Shown here in pieces: positions 24,793 to 33,020 of a stretch of DNA of 64,000 nt (positions are counted from its first letter, which is position 1; every line of letters starts with the position of its first letter). The DNA is from Sporocytophaga myxococcoides DSM 11118 (GTDB lineage Bacteria > Bacteroidota > Bacteroidia > Cytophagales > Cytophagaceae). Below the pieces are notes generated by a model. That model searched no databases and was not told the DNA's origin. It saw only the letters and a program-made list of their open reading frames with translations. Where the stretch lies: contig NZ_KE384561.1 of NCBI RefSeq assembly GCF_000426725.1, positions 1 to 64,000 on the forward strand, in the 5' to 3' direction. The position numbers and the translations under genes were made by a program.

Positions 24793-26973
24793 TTATTCTA
24801 CTATTACTTTTTGAGTTACTTTACCATTCTCAGTTTCAATATGAAGAATCAACATACCTTTCAACTGAGTCTGAATGCGCTCTACAGCTGTGTAAGTTTC
24901 TTTATTTCCAAGCATATCCGATACAGTTACAGATGTGATATCAGAAGCATTGCTGAAATTAATCACTCCGTCGGTACTAACAGTAGGGTAAGCAAGAACT
25001 TTATTCAAAGAAGAAGCATCCATATTTATATTGAAACCTTGCTCTTCAGCAGTGATTGCAAACTCATCTGCACGGGCACCAGTACCTATATTGTCAAATA
25101 AGTCATAAGAAGGATATCCTGTTACCTGATTCAGACCAGCTTCGATCGCTGCTTTCATTGTCCAGCCACAACCATCATTTGTAGGCTGGCTGTTGATGAT
25201 CACTGCATAGCTTACTCCGTTTGCGAGTTCAACAAGGAATGATCTTGAGGAGCCATGGCAACCATTGTGATTCTGAAGGTTTCCTGAAACTCCCCATCCG
25301 AATCCATAACCAGGATTCAGAGAAGATCCCGTAGTCATTGTAGTATGAGAAGCAGCAGTCAAAATATCTGACGGTGTGGCGGCACCATCTACCCTGTTAA
25401 GGAATTTCAATAAATCTATCGGACGAGCAACCCAGCCACCAAAGCCAGCCCACAACTGAAGGTTCATTTGTGTTAGCGGTGTGTAGTTCATCTCTCCTGC
25501 TTTTGGATTACCATTAGCTTGTCCTACATACATGGTAGACCCGATACCACTTTTGTTCAATACATTTTCTCTGATGTACGTTTCATATTTTTTACCACTT
25601 ACTTTTTCAATGACTCTTTCAAGAATGAAATAGTTGGTATTAGAATATTCAAAAGCTACGCTGGTATCTGTAAGAACAAGATCATTTGCAGCCAGCAATA
25701 CACCCATTGCATCATCAGGAGTTTTGGTTGCATCCCAGAATACAGACTCTCCATTGCATGATCTAAGACCTGATGTATGGTTCAACAAGTGACGAACTCT
25801 TATTCTTCTTAATGAAGGTTTATTTGCCGGTACAGTATATTGAGAAAGCACCCCGTTTGTACCGAACACAAAAGATTCTTTAGATAGTAAACCTTTCTGG
25901 ATCAAAGTCATGATACCTACAGAAGTAACAGGCTTAGAGATACTCATAATACGTCCTGGCTGGTCAGGGGACATTTCTTCGCCGACAGTAGGATCTGCAG
26001 AGCCATAGCCTTTAGCAAATACCAGTCTTCCGTTTTTGCTGATAGCAAGAGAAAGACCTGTAACACTTTGGCTGGAAAGATAATTATTAACAGCATTATC
26101 AATTTTTGCCATGTTTGCGCTGGAGATATTCGTATTAGTCCAGAAGCCATTGAATTTAGAGCTGGTTCCAGATGCGAAAGCATTCAATAATACTGGTCTG
26201 TAACCTGAGTAATAATGGTTGTCAAAAGCATACTGATAGTTTGCTGCAGTGATTCCATGTCTGGCAGACCACATTGGAGAGCTAGTCTTCTCCCATACCG
26301 CTGCGTAAAGATCAGTTCCACCTTTGTTGTAACCTGAAATTCTTTTCAGGATATATCCTTGAGAAGTATAAGTATTAAAGGCAGTCTGATATTGAGCAGC
26401 AGTTAAATTATGTCTTGCAACCCATGCACCTCCTCCGGATACCACTTCCCAGATACCTGCGAAATATTCCACGCCGTTTACAACATATCCGCTTATATAA
26501 GTCGGACGATATCCTTGAGCAGTATAAGTATCATATACAGCCTGATACTGAGCAGCGGTGAGGTTATGTCTGGCAATCCATGCACCACCTGATTTCTTTT
26601 CCCAGATAGCAGCAAACTGAGCTTCTCCTCCTACTGCATACCCTGATATCAAGGTTGGTCTGTATCCCTGAGAAGTATATGTATTAAAAGCAGACTGGTA
26701 TTCTGCAGCTGTCATAGAGTGGCTGGTTACATAAGCACCCCCCGAAACTTTTTCCCAAAGAGCGATGTATTTTTCTGCTCCGTTAGAGGTATAACCATTT
26801 ACAGAAGTCAATCTGTAGCCATTAGCTGTATTTGTATTAAAGGCTGTCTGATACTCTGCAGGATTCATTCCATGTTTTGCAATCCAAGCCTGAGCGAAAA
26901 GAGTTCCCGGAAGGAGAACAGAAGCAGCATACGCTGTTAAAAGTCTGTTAAAGAATTTAGATCTGGTTTTCAT
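24793..26973 (-). CDS. Secreted BTRD1-repeat serine hydrolase (beta-lactamase/class C fold) with T9SS domain
   Basis: A 726-aa protein with a signal peptide (residues 1-27). Residues about 28-278 are five ~50-residue repeats of the form L-T-A-A-x-Y-Q...GYRPTYISGYVVNGVEYFAGIW, matching bacterial tandem repeat domain 1 (BTRD1), also found in fungal polyglycine hydrolases. Residues about 290-620 form a serine beta-lactamase-like domain: Ser344-x-x-Lys347 (SISK), Tyr443-Ser-Asn445 and a third motif around His573-Gly574. Residues about 655-726 are a T9SS sorting domain. This suggests an extracellular peptidase or esterase; by analogy with polyglycine hydrolases it may cut glycine-rich or linker peptides (inferred). 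It shares an upstream element with the three-gene cluster. Confidence 0.85.
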   Translation of the reverse strand: MKTRSKFFNRLLTAYAASVLLPGTLFAQAWIAKHGMNPAEYQTAFNTNTANGYRLTSVNGYTSNGAEKYIALWEKVSGGAYVTSHSMTAAEYQSAFNTYTSQGYRPTLISGYAVGGEAQFAAIWEKKSGGAWIARHNLTAAQYQAVYDTYTAQGYRPTYISGYVVNGVEYFAGIWEVVSGGGAWVARHNLTAAQYQTAFNTYTSQGYILKRISGYNKGGTDLYAAVWEKTSSPMWSARHGITAANYQYAFDNHYYSGYRPVLLNAFASGTSSKFNGFWTNTNISSANMAKIDNAVNNYLSSQSVTGLSLAISKNGRLVFAKGYGSADPTVGEEMSPDQPGRIMSISKPVTSVGIMTLIQKGLLSKESFVFGTNGVLSQYTVPANKPSLRRIRVRHLLNHTSGLRSCNGESVFWDATKTPDDAMGVLLAANDLVLTDTSVAFEYSNTNYFILERVIEKVSGKKYETYIRENVLNKSGIGSTMYVGQANGNPKAGEMNYTPLTQMNLQLWAGFGGWVARPIDLLKFLNRVDGAATPSDILTAASHTTMTTGSSLNPGYGFGWGVSGNLQNHNGCHGSSRSFLVELANGVSYAVIINSQPTNDGCGWTMKAAIEAGLNQVTGYPSYDLFDNIGTGARADEFAITAEEQGFNINMDASSLNKVLAYPTVSTDGVINFSNASDITSVTVSDMLGNKETYTAVERIQTQLKGMLILHIETENGKVTQKVIVE

Positions 26974-27051
26974 TTTAGTATTGGTTCTTTATAATTATTT
27001 ATGTTAGGTTTTAACTTGTTCAGATAAAGAGCAACCCGGAATTACCCGACT

Positions 27052-27143
27052 ATCTGATTGACGTTACAAAAGTGCAGATGAAAAAAGGATCCTGGAATAC
27101 CGTAAACAGATAGAAAAATAAAATACCTTTTCACAGGAGAATA
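27052..27143 (-). promoter_or_regulatory. Conserved ~90-bp upstream element, copy 2
   Basis: About 80-170 bp upstream of 24793-26973 and matching 19489-19578, with the near-identical core around ATACCGTAAACAGATAGAAA. The minus strand also has TTTTGTAACGTC next to the outer block. No gene is visible in the rest of 26974-27298. Confidence 0.55.
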
Positions 27144-27298
27144 ACCTTAAGATGAATCTTTTAGAATACTACTAACTGATCATGTCATTCTAACAGGCTG
27201 ATAAAATGAATAATCCTTATCAGATTCTGAAAAAAATGGTATAACTTTCGGTATAAAATTCCGGAAGCTCTAAGTGACCGGCAAGAACTTAATATTCT

Positions 27299-28099
27299 GT
27301 GAGTAATTATACCCCTAAGATCAGAGAAGTAAACGTTATCCGTTACGTAACGCCCCTTCGCGAGGGAGGCTCTCTACCTGCTATAGTAGAGGCTGATGAT
27401 GACTTTCTGTATGTTGTAAAATTCAGAGGTGCAGGCCAAGGAATAAAGACCCTTATAGCAGAGCTTATAGCTGGTGAGATTGCCAGACTTCTGGGCTTTC
27501 TGATACCTGAGATCGTTTTCATCAATCTTGATGAAGCCTTCGGCCGTACAGAACCAGATGAAGAAATCCAGGATCTGTTGAGAACAAGCGAAGGACAGAA
27601 TCTTGGACTACATTATCTTTCAAGGGCTATAACATTTGACTCACTGGTTACCAGTGTAGATCCTGAACTTGCTTCTAAGATTGTCTGGCTGGATTGCCTG
27701 ATCATGAATGTAGACCGCACTGCGCGCAATACCAACATGCTTTCCTGGAATAAAGAACTTTGGCTTATAGACCATGGTGCTTCCTTTTATTTTCATCATT
27801 CATGGCCCAATCCTGAAGAACAAGGGAAGAAACCATTTCCGCAGATAAAAGATCATGTCCTGCTTTCTAAAGCATCAGAACTTGATAAAGTCAATGATGC
27901 TTTCAAAATAAAACTGACAACTGAAAACATTCAATCAATAGTGGCACTGATTCCGGATGAGTGGTTAATAAAGGCTGAATCTCCTTTTGAAACTGCTGAA
28001 GCACATAGACAAGCCTATGTAAAATTCCTGGAAACACGAATTGCTAATTCTGAAATCTTTGTAAACGAAGCAAAAAATGCAAGGAAAGCAATTATTTGA
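27299..28099 (+). CDS. HipA-like kinase-domain protein
   Basis: A 266-aa protein starting at GTG 27299; a stop three codons upstream leaves no earlier start. The sequence has HipA-family kinase features: KFRGAGQGIKTLIAELIAGEIARLLG (nucleotide-binding and helix region), the catalytic-loop-like MNVDRTARNTNML with Asp and Asn, and the DFG-like LIDHGASF. It lacks the HipA N-terminal domain and is shorter than full HipA (about 440 aa). The gene overlaps the DUF3037 gene by 23 bp, a conserved pairing I recall from other bacteria; there is no HipB antitoxin, so it is not a standard HipBA system. Likely a Ser/Thr or related kinase; substrate unknown. Confidence 0.75.
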   Translation: MSNYTPKIREVNVIRYVTPLREGGSLPAIVEADDDFLYVVKFRGAGQGIKTLIAELIAGEIARLLGFLIPEIVFINLDEAFGRTEPDEEIQDLLRTSEGQNLGLHYLSRAITFDSLVTSVDPELASKIVWLDCLIMNVDRTARNTNMLSWNKELWLIDHGASFYFHHSWPNPEEQGKKPFPQIKDHVLLSKASELDKVNDAFKIKLTTENIQSIVALIPDEWLIKAESPFETAEAHRQAYVKFLETRIANSEIFVNEAKNARKAII

Positions 28100-28460
28100 G
28101 TATGCTGTCATTCGTGTAGTACCAAGGGTTGAACGCGAAGAGTTTTTGAATGTAGGAGTAATACTTTTTTGCTCAGCACAGGGATTCTTACAAACCAAGT
28201 TTGAGCTGAATCAAGAGCGGCTAAAGGCATTCTGTAAAGATATAGATATTGCAGAACTGGAAGAACGTCTTAGAGCGTTTGAAAGGATCTGCGCAGGGGG
28301 AAAACAAGCAGGTCCGATAGGAAGTCTTCCGCTCTCGGGAAGATTCAGATGGTTGACAGCAAACAGAAGTACTATTGTTCAGACTTCAGCAGTCCATCCA
28401 GGATTGTGCGGAGATGCAAAAGAGACACTGACAAGGCTCATGGCAGAACTAGTGTTATAA
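28077..28460 (+). CDS. DUF3037-family protein
   Basis: A 127-aa protein with the DUF3037 signature FEYAVIRVVPRVEREEFLNVGVILFC near the N-terminus and a GPIGSLPLSGRFRWLTANRS segment in the middle. Function unknown. It starts inside the end of the HipA-like gene (23-bp overlap, different frame), implying translational coupling and probably a physical or regulatory partnership with the kinase. No TM or signal peptide. Confidence 0.8.
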   Translation: MQGKQLFEYAVIRVVPRVEREEFLNVGVILFCSAQGFLQTKFELNQERLKAFCKDIDIAELEERLRAFERICAGGKQAGPIGSLPLSGRFRWLTANRSTIVQTSAVHPGLCGDAKETLTRLMAELVL

Positions 28461-28492
28461 AATCAGAGCCTGCGGGATCAAAATGAAAAGTT

Positions 28493-30625
28493 TTAGTCTC
28501 GGGTTTTATCAAGAAAATCATGAAGTTCCTGATATTTATCTGCGACTTCTTTCATCGCTTGTTCTACATGGCGGAATTCTGTTATATTTCTAAAGTCAAT
28601 CAACCCTGCAATAACAGATCCTACATCATTATGTATTGGTTTTGCTGAGATAAGAACCCTTTTTACTTCTTTACTGTCAGTTATAATTATAATTTCTTCA
28701 TCTGAAACAGACTCACCTCGTAAAGCCCTTTGTAGGGGCAATTGATCAGCTGAATATAAAGTTTTTCCATCAGGCAAATAAAGACCATAAAAAGCAGGCC
28801 ATTCAGAAGGATTTATTTCCACCGGCCCCTTTCCCAGAATATTAGCAGCCGCAGAGTTAAACTGAAGGAACTTGCCATTTTTATCAGATATAATAATTCC
28901 CTCACCAATTGTAGAAAGTATATCCTTTATCCTCCTTTCACTTTCCTTCAATCTTTGTTGAAAGTTTCTTCTTTTGGTAATATCCCTGTATATCGCAATG
29001 GCAACTAATTTATCTTCAGATAAAAAAAGAGGTTCTCCTATTGCTCTAAAAATTTTTCCTTCCGGAAAGGCGTCATTTATTACAAACAATTCACGATCAC
29101 GTGTGGCAAGTCCACGAAGAGCCCTCGCTCCAGGAAGCTCCTCTTTAGGAAAGGAAGTTTTCCTATCCGGATAGAAAAATTTGCTTTCAAACACTTGCTT
29201 ATATTTAACGAGTTTTTTACCTGTTATTCGCTTAGCCTTTTCATTATACAAAATGAAATTTCCTTTCTGATCAACAACAAATACCATCTCTCCGACCAAC
29301 TCAATTATTGAGTGAATCAATTTATTATTTTCTACAATTTTTCTTTCTGAATCTTTAAGTGCAGTGAGGTCAGCTGACATACCGCAGATAGCATATATTT
29401 CTCCATCTGAATGTTTAATAGGAAATTTCTTGGTACCTAAGTCAAATCTTCCATTTCCAGTATTTATGCTTTCAATATTTTCCTTCACAATTCCGGCACT
29501 TAAAGCTTCTTCATCATACTTAAACCAATTGATAAGATCATCAGACCATATATTTTCAGGAGATTTATCAACAATATCAGCCTTTCTTTTCCCAAAAATC
29601 TCTTCAAATTTCTTGTTAATAAATTTAAATTTCCCTTTCACATCTCTTATATAAATAGCAGTAGAGCTATGATCAAACAGATAATTCAATCGCTCATTCT
29701 CTGCCTCACGAAGGTCTTCTATTTCCTTTTTAGTGCTCCTTAGTTTAAATTGTATTGACGATTTCCTCCCCAATAAAATCATTGATATAGCATAGGTAAC
29801 TAATGTAAAAATGGCAGTACCGAATTCTTTATCATAGAGATCCATCTTCTCTCCCTGTGTCTTCAGATATCCTATTATAAGAGGTAATATAAGTGCTGCC
29901 AGCCTCATCCAAACAACTTCTATGGGATTTTCACCAATAAGCATTCTCATCTGCCCTTTATATGGCCTCAAAAACAATACACTGGTTGAAAACAAATACA
30001 AACACAAAGCGCTGTAAAAAGACATTGGAATCATGGAAAGTATTCCATACAAATATCTTACGCCATAGATATATCCATACATTGAAAGCAGAGATATGAG
30101 TATTACTATAAAATTGAGATATTGAAATGGATTTTTACCATCATTAAATTTTTTATCTATGAAAAAGATGGTTGTGCTTAACAGAAAAAAAGAGAAGGCA
30201 GTATTAGGAGCCATACCGTTCCAGGATTGCGTTTCTTCCAGAAAAAGCTGCTCTCTGAAAAGAAGAATATCCAATTTAAATTCGAGACCCAATACCAGTG
30301 AAAGTATTTTGCAGAAAGTGACGATTGTCACTGCTAATGCTAAACATCTAGCTAACAACCTTTGATATTTAAATTGATCCCCATCCTCCTCTTGCAACAA
30401 CCAGAGTGCAATTCCTAACACAATAAAGCATACAGAAGACAATGGATTCATCGTAATGATGTGCCCGGGAGTTACTTTGGTCAATAGTTGAAAATTAAAG
30501 TATCTCCCAATGATGTTTAATGCAGGAATTGCAGATGCTATAACAATTAATACTTTTCCTAATCTTATAAGGATAAAGGGAGTGGAACTTTGTATGCTGG
30601 AAGTGTCAAATTTCGGCTTCATCAA
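28493..30625 (-). CDS. Multi-PAS membrane sensor without a kinase domain
   Basis: A 710-aa protein. Residues about 20-285 contain around eight TM helices forming an integral-membrane sensory region. A short coiled coil (about 288-310) is followed by three PAS domains (about 312-430, 435-548 and 557-690), the second and third with their PAC-like ends (AIYRDITKRRNF; AGLIDFRNITEF). The protein ends in a helix (QAMKEVADKYQELHDFLDKTRD) where a histidine kinase would normally begin; no H-box or ATPase motif is visible. It may be a natural scaffold or a kinase gene truncated at its 3' end. It converges on the DUF3037 gene with a 32-bp gap. Confidence 0.8.
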   Translation of the reverse strand: MMKPKFDTSSIQSSTPFILIRLGKVLIVIASAIPALNIIGRYFNFQLLTKVTPGHIITMNPLSSVCFIVLGIALWLLQEEDGDQFKYQRLLARCLALAVTIVTFCKILSLVLGLEFKLDILLFREQLFLEETQSWNGMAPNTAFSFFLLSTTIFFIDKKFNDGKNPFQYLNFIVILISLLSMYGYIYGVRYLYGILSMIPMSFYSALCLYLFSTSVLFLRPYKGQMRMLIGENPIEVVWMRLAALILPLIIGYLKTQGEKMDLYDKEFGTAIFTLVTYAISMILLGRKSSIQFKLRSTKKEIEDLREAENERLNYLFDHSSTAIYIRDVKGKFKFINKKFEEIFGKRKADIVDKSPENIWSDDLINWFKYDEEALSAGIVKENIESINTGNGRFDLGTKKFPIKHSDGEIYAICGMSADLTALKDSERKIVENNKLIHSIIELVGEMVFVVDQKGNFILYNEKAKRITGKKLVKYKQVFESKFFYPDRKTSFPKEELPGARALRGLATRDRELFVINDAFPEGKIFRAIGEPLFLSEDKLVAIAIYRDITKRRNFQQRLKESERRIKDILSTIGEGIIISDKNGKFLQFNSAAANILGKGPVEINPSEWPAFYGLYLPDGKTLYSADQLPLQRALRGESVSDEEIIIITDSKEVKRVLISAKPIHNDVGSVIAGLIDFRNITEFRHVEQAMKEVADKYQELHDFLDKTRD

Positions 30626-30955
30626 ATTAAATGATGCAACCGGTGGTGTTAAAAATAGTTTTAAAGATTATTTACAGCTTAAGGAACTTTTTTAATATTT
30701 TAACATTCCCCTTTTGCTGAAAATTTGTCACGCTAATAAGCAGAAAAACAAAACAAACCAAGTACATATAAATCAACGATTTAAATTCAACCCATGGACT
30801 AAACATCCTAAATATTGTTATCTAAAAGAACAGATTTACATGTTGGCACGTAGTTCGCTTTAGAAGGTAATAAGGAATGAAAATTTGATTTGAACCGATC
30901 ATCATTTCTTAAAATATAATTAGGTTTTATTCGTCTAATAAATAAATATACTGCT
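30626..30955. other. Intergenic region between divergent genes
   Basis: A+T-rich, contains the promoters of the PAS sensor (minus) and the small gene at 30956 (plus). No gene, repeat or terminator stands out. Confidence 0.6.
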
Positions 30956-31153
30956 ATGATCGATTTTAAGGAGTACACATTGCAGAACGATGGAAAGCAT
31001 GTGTTTATAAGCACCATAAGTGGAAAGACCGACGGTATGCTTACCGGAAGTAAAACAGATCAGGAAGGAAATATTACTGCTCTTGTACTCCGGAAATATT
31101 TTCACCGAATTGAGGTGCCAACGGAAGAAATTCTGAATATCAGATTATCGTAA
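30956..31153 (+). CDS. Small hypothetical protein (65 aa)
   Basis: ATG 30956 follows AAATAAATATACTGCT; the frame ends just before a strong terminator on the same strand, which supports it over the overlapping minus-strand frame. The sequence alternates beta-type strands (KHVFISTISGKTDGMLTG ... ALVLRKYFHRIEV) and looks like a compact small beta domain. No family recognised. Confidence 0.6.
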   Translation: MIDFKEYTLQNDGKHVFISTISGKTDGMLTGSKTDQEGNITALVLRKYFHRIEVPTEEILNIRLS

Positions 31154-31187
31154 AATATTTTTACAGACAACAAATCAATAATTCTTT

Positions 31188-31220
31188 AAAGCTCCCATTG
31201 TTATTATGGGAGCTTTTTTT
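31188..31220 (+). terminator. Intrinsic terminator of 30956-31153
   Basis: Arms AAAGCTCCCAT and ATGGGAGCTTT with an 8-base loop, followed by seven T. The minus-strand SDR gene ends 30 bp further on, so it may serve both. Confidence 0.8.
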
Positions 31221-31249
31221 AGTAGTCTTTCCTTACCTCTCCACTCAAA

Positions 31250-32248
31250 TCATTTTATGTGCTTATTTTCATACAAATACTTTAAAGCATTTTGTATGGC
31301 AATATCCGGTTCAGTCGGCTTATATCCCAGGTGGCGTTCTGACTTGCTTATATCCATGTCCTGACGAACCTGAAAATACATCCGCACCTGGCTTTTTAAA
31401 AGCATAGGTTCTGTCCGGGTGATTTTAGAAATAAGCTCCATTGAAGCCGCACTTGCATGAAGCATCCAACGGGGCATTTTGGGAGGTGTCTTAATATTAA
31501 GTTCGGGATACCTCTTTTGAGCCAGTTTAACAACCTCAGTAATTCCAATTGCCTTTTTAGTACCCAGTCCATAACGTTGTCCTGGAACACCATCTTGTGC
31601 TGCCCTAAAACAACCTTCGGCCACATCTTTTACATTTACCCAATTGATATAAAATTGTGAATCAGTAAACACTTCTTTATTCAAAACCATTTTAAGAATA
31701 TTATGAGATGGAGTAAGATAGGTACAGTGAGGTCCTATCATAGCAGACGGACAAACTACTACCATATTGAGTTTAAACTTCTCTGCAAGCTCCCATGCAA
31801 GTTTTTCACTGTCTATTTTTGATCTGTAATAGACATTCTCTTTTTCATCATTAAAATGATCAGGAGATATAGGGAACTTATTTCTTCCCATGGCCGCAAT
31901 TGAACTTACATATACGATCTTCTTAACACCAGATTCTGCTGCAGCTTCAATAATGTTTCTTGTCCCATTCATATTTGAATCATAAATATCCTTTTCTGAA
32001 TTTATTGTCCATTGCTTGAATACAGCAGCAACCTGATATAGAGTATCGACACCATAAAGGACTTTCAGCAATGATTCTTTGTTGTTCAGATCAGCATATA
32101 CAGGTGTAAAATTTAATCCTTTAAAAGGGCTTTTATCATTCATATTTCTGACAGTTCCGATAACTGTTTCTCCTTTGTCTAAGAGATATCTAAGAAGGTT
32201 ATTTCCCAGGTGCCCATTCACACCGGTAATCAATGAAGTTTTTCCCAT
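31250..32248 (-). CDS. NAD(P)-dependent extended SDR (epimerase/reductase)
   Basis: A 332-aa extended short-chain dehydrogenase. N-terminal Rossmann motif TGVNGHLG, Asp-Leu after strand 3, catalytic Ser in YVSSIAAMG and YYRSK (Tyr-x-x-x-Lys), and HNILKMVLN/INWVNVKDVAEG typical of dihydroflavonol-reductase/HpnA-like members. The substrate is not predictable; nucleotide sugars, hopanoid precursors or hydroxylated aldehydes are possibilities. It lies 54 bp downstream of the Crp/Fnr regulator on the same strand and may be co-transcribed with or controlled by it. Confidence 0.85.
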   Translation of the reverse strand: MGKTSLITGVNGHLGNNLLRYLLDKGETVIGTVRNMNDKSPFKGLNFTPVYADLNNKESLLKVLYGVDTLYQVAAVFKQWTINSEKDIYDSNMNGTRNIIEAAAESGVKKIVYVSSIAAMGRNKFPISPDHFNDEKENVYYRSKIDSEKLAWELAEKFKLNMVVVCPSAMIGPHCTYLTPSHNILKMVLNKEVFTDSQFYINWVNVKDVAEGCFRAAQDGVPGQRYGLGTKKAIGITEVVKLAQKRYPELNIKTPPKMPRWMLHASAASMELISKITRTEPMLLKSQVRMYFQVRQDMDISKSERHLGYKPTEPDIAIQNALKYLYENKHIK

Positions 32249-32302
32249 ATACTTTTTTTAAGCAAAAAAGCATTTAGGGAGATTCTGAAAAAATAACAAT
32301 TG

Positions 32303-32881
32303 TTAGGAAAAAGTGCTTTGGTTTCTTATCCTGCTAAGAGATTCAGGTTTAACTCCCAGATAAGACGCAATATACTGAACCGGAACATTTTGAAGGATAT
32401 CAGGGCGTTGAGTTAAAAGATTTACATAACGTTCATTGGCTTTAAGTCTTGCAAAATCAATAATACGTTCTTCCTTTTTCAACAGAGCAGCTTTTAAGAA
32501 TTTCATACTCAACATATACCATGTTGCATTTTGCAATGCCAATTCCTCAAACTGCTTTTCTGAAATTCTGCAAACCACACAATCTGTTACGCATTGAATA
32601 TTCTCATATGCTGGTTCCCCTTTCAGAAGACTGTATATCGAAGCTGTCATTTCTCCTTTGCCGAGAATATCAGTTGTGATTTCTTCTCCTTTAGCTGCCT
32701 GATAGTAGGTTCTGACATACCCGTTAAGAATAAAATAAAAATCTCTGGAATGGGAATCGGCTTTTACTATATATTCCTTTTTAATTTTTTTTTCAAAAAG
32801 CACCTTTCCTTCGAGGTGTTGAAAGTCTGGCAAACTATTATCAAAATATACTTTAAGAAGCTCAATCAGTTGATCCTTCAT
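32303..32881 (-). CDS. Crp/Fnr-family transcriptional regulator
   Basis: A 192-aa protein: cyclic-nucleotide-binding-like beta-roll at residues about 15-115 (DFYFILNGYVRTYYQ, CVTDCVVCRISE) and a C-terminal winged helix at about 140-190 (NVPVQYIASYLGVKPESLSRIRNQ). The nucleotide-binding phosphate cassette is not well conserved, as in many Bacteroidota homologues, so the ligand is unknown. No Fnr-type cysteine cluster. It is probably transcribed with the SDR gene next downstream. Confidence 0.85.
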   Translation of the reverse strand: MKDQLIELLKVYFDNSLPDFQHLEGKVLFEKKIKKEYIVKADSHSRDFYFILNGYVRTYYQAAKGEEITTDILGKGEMTASIYSLLKGEPAYENIQCVTDCVVCRISEKQFEELALQNATWYMLSMKFLKAALLKKEERIIDFARLKANERYVNLLTQRPDILQNVPVQYIASYLGVKPESLSRIRNQSTFS

Positions 32882-32965
32882 ATTTTAAAACAGGTAAAGG
32901 TTAATTTTTGCTGACATTTACCAGCTCAAATTCTCTCTAATGTAGACCTGTTTTTCTAAAACTCA

Positions 32966-33001
32966 AAATAAAAAAACAGGACGTGAGGCTCCGCCCCACG
33001 C
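32966..33001 (-). terminator. Terminator of the RND efflux operon
   Basis: A G+C-rich hairpin reading CGTGGGGC / GCCTCACG on the minus strand (one G-U pair) and followed by seven T. It lies 20 bp past the stop of 33021-36134. Confidence 0.8.
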
Positions 33002-33020
33002 CCTTGACCTTCACTCGAAC

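Noticed and set aside
27299-28099. HipBA toxin-antitoxin pair
   Set aside because: No HipB-type antitoxin is adjacent and the HipA-like protein lacks the N-terminal domain; the partner is DUF3037.
30808-31017. Minus-strand 69-codon frame upstream of 31017
   Set aside because: Overlaps the plus-strand small gene 30956-31153, which has a better start context and is followed by a terminator.
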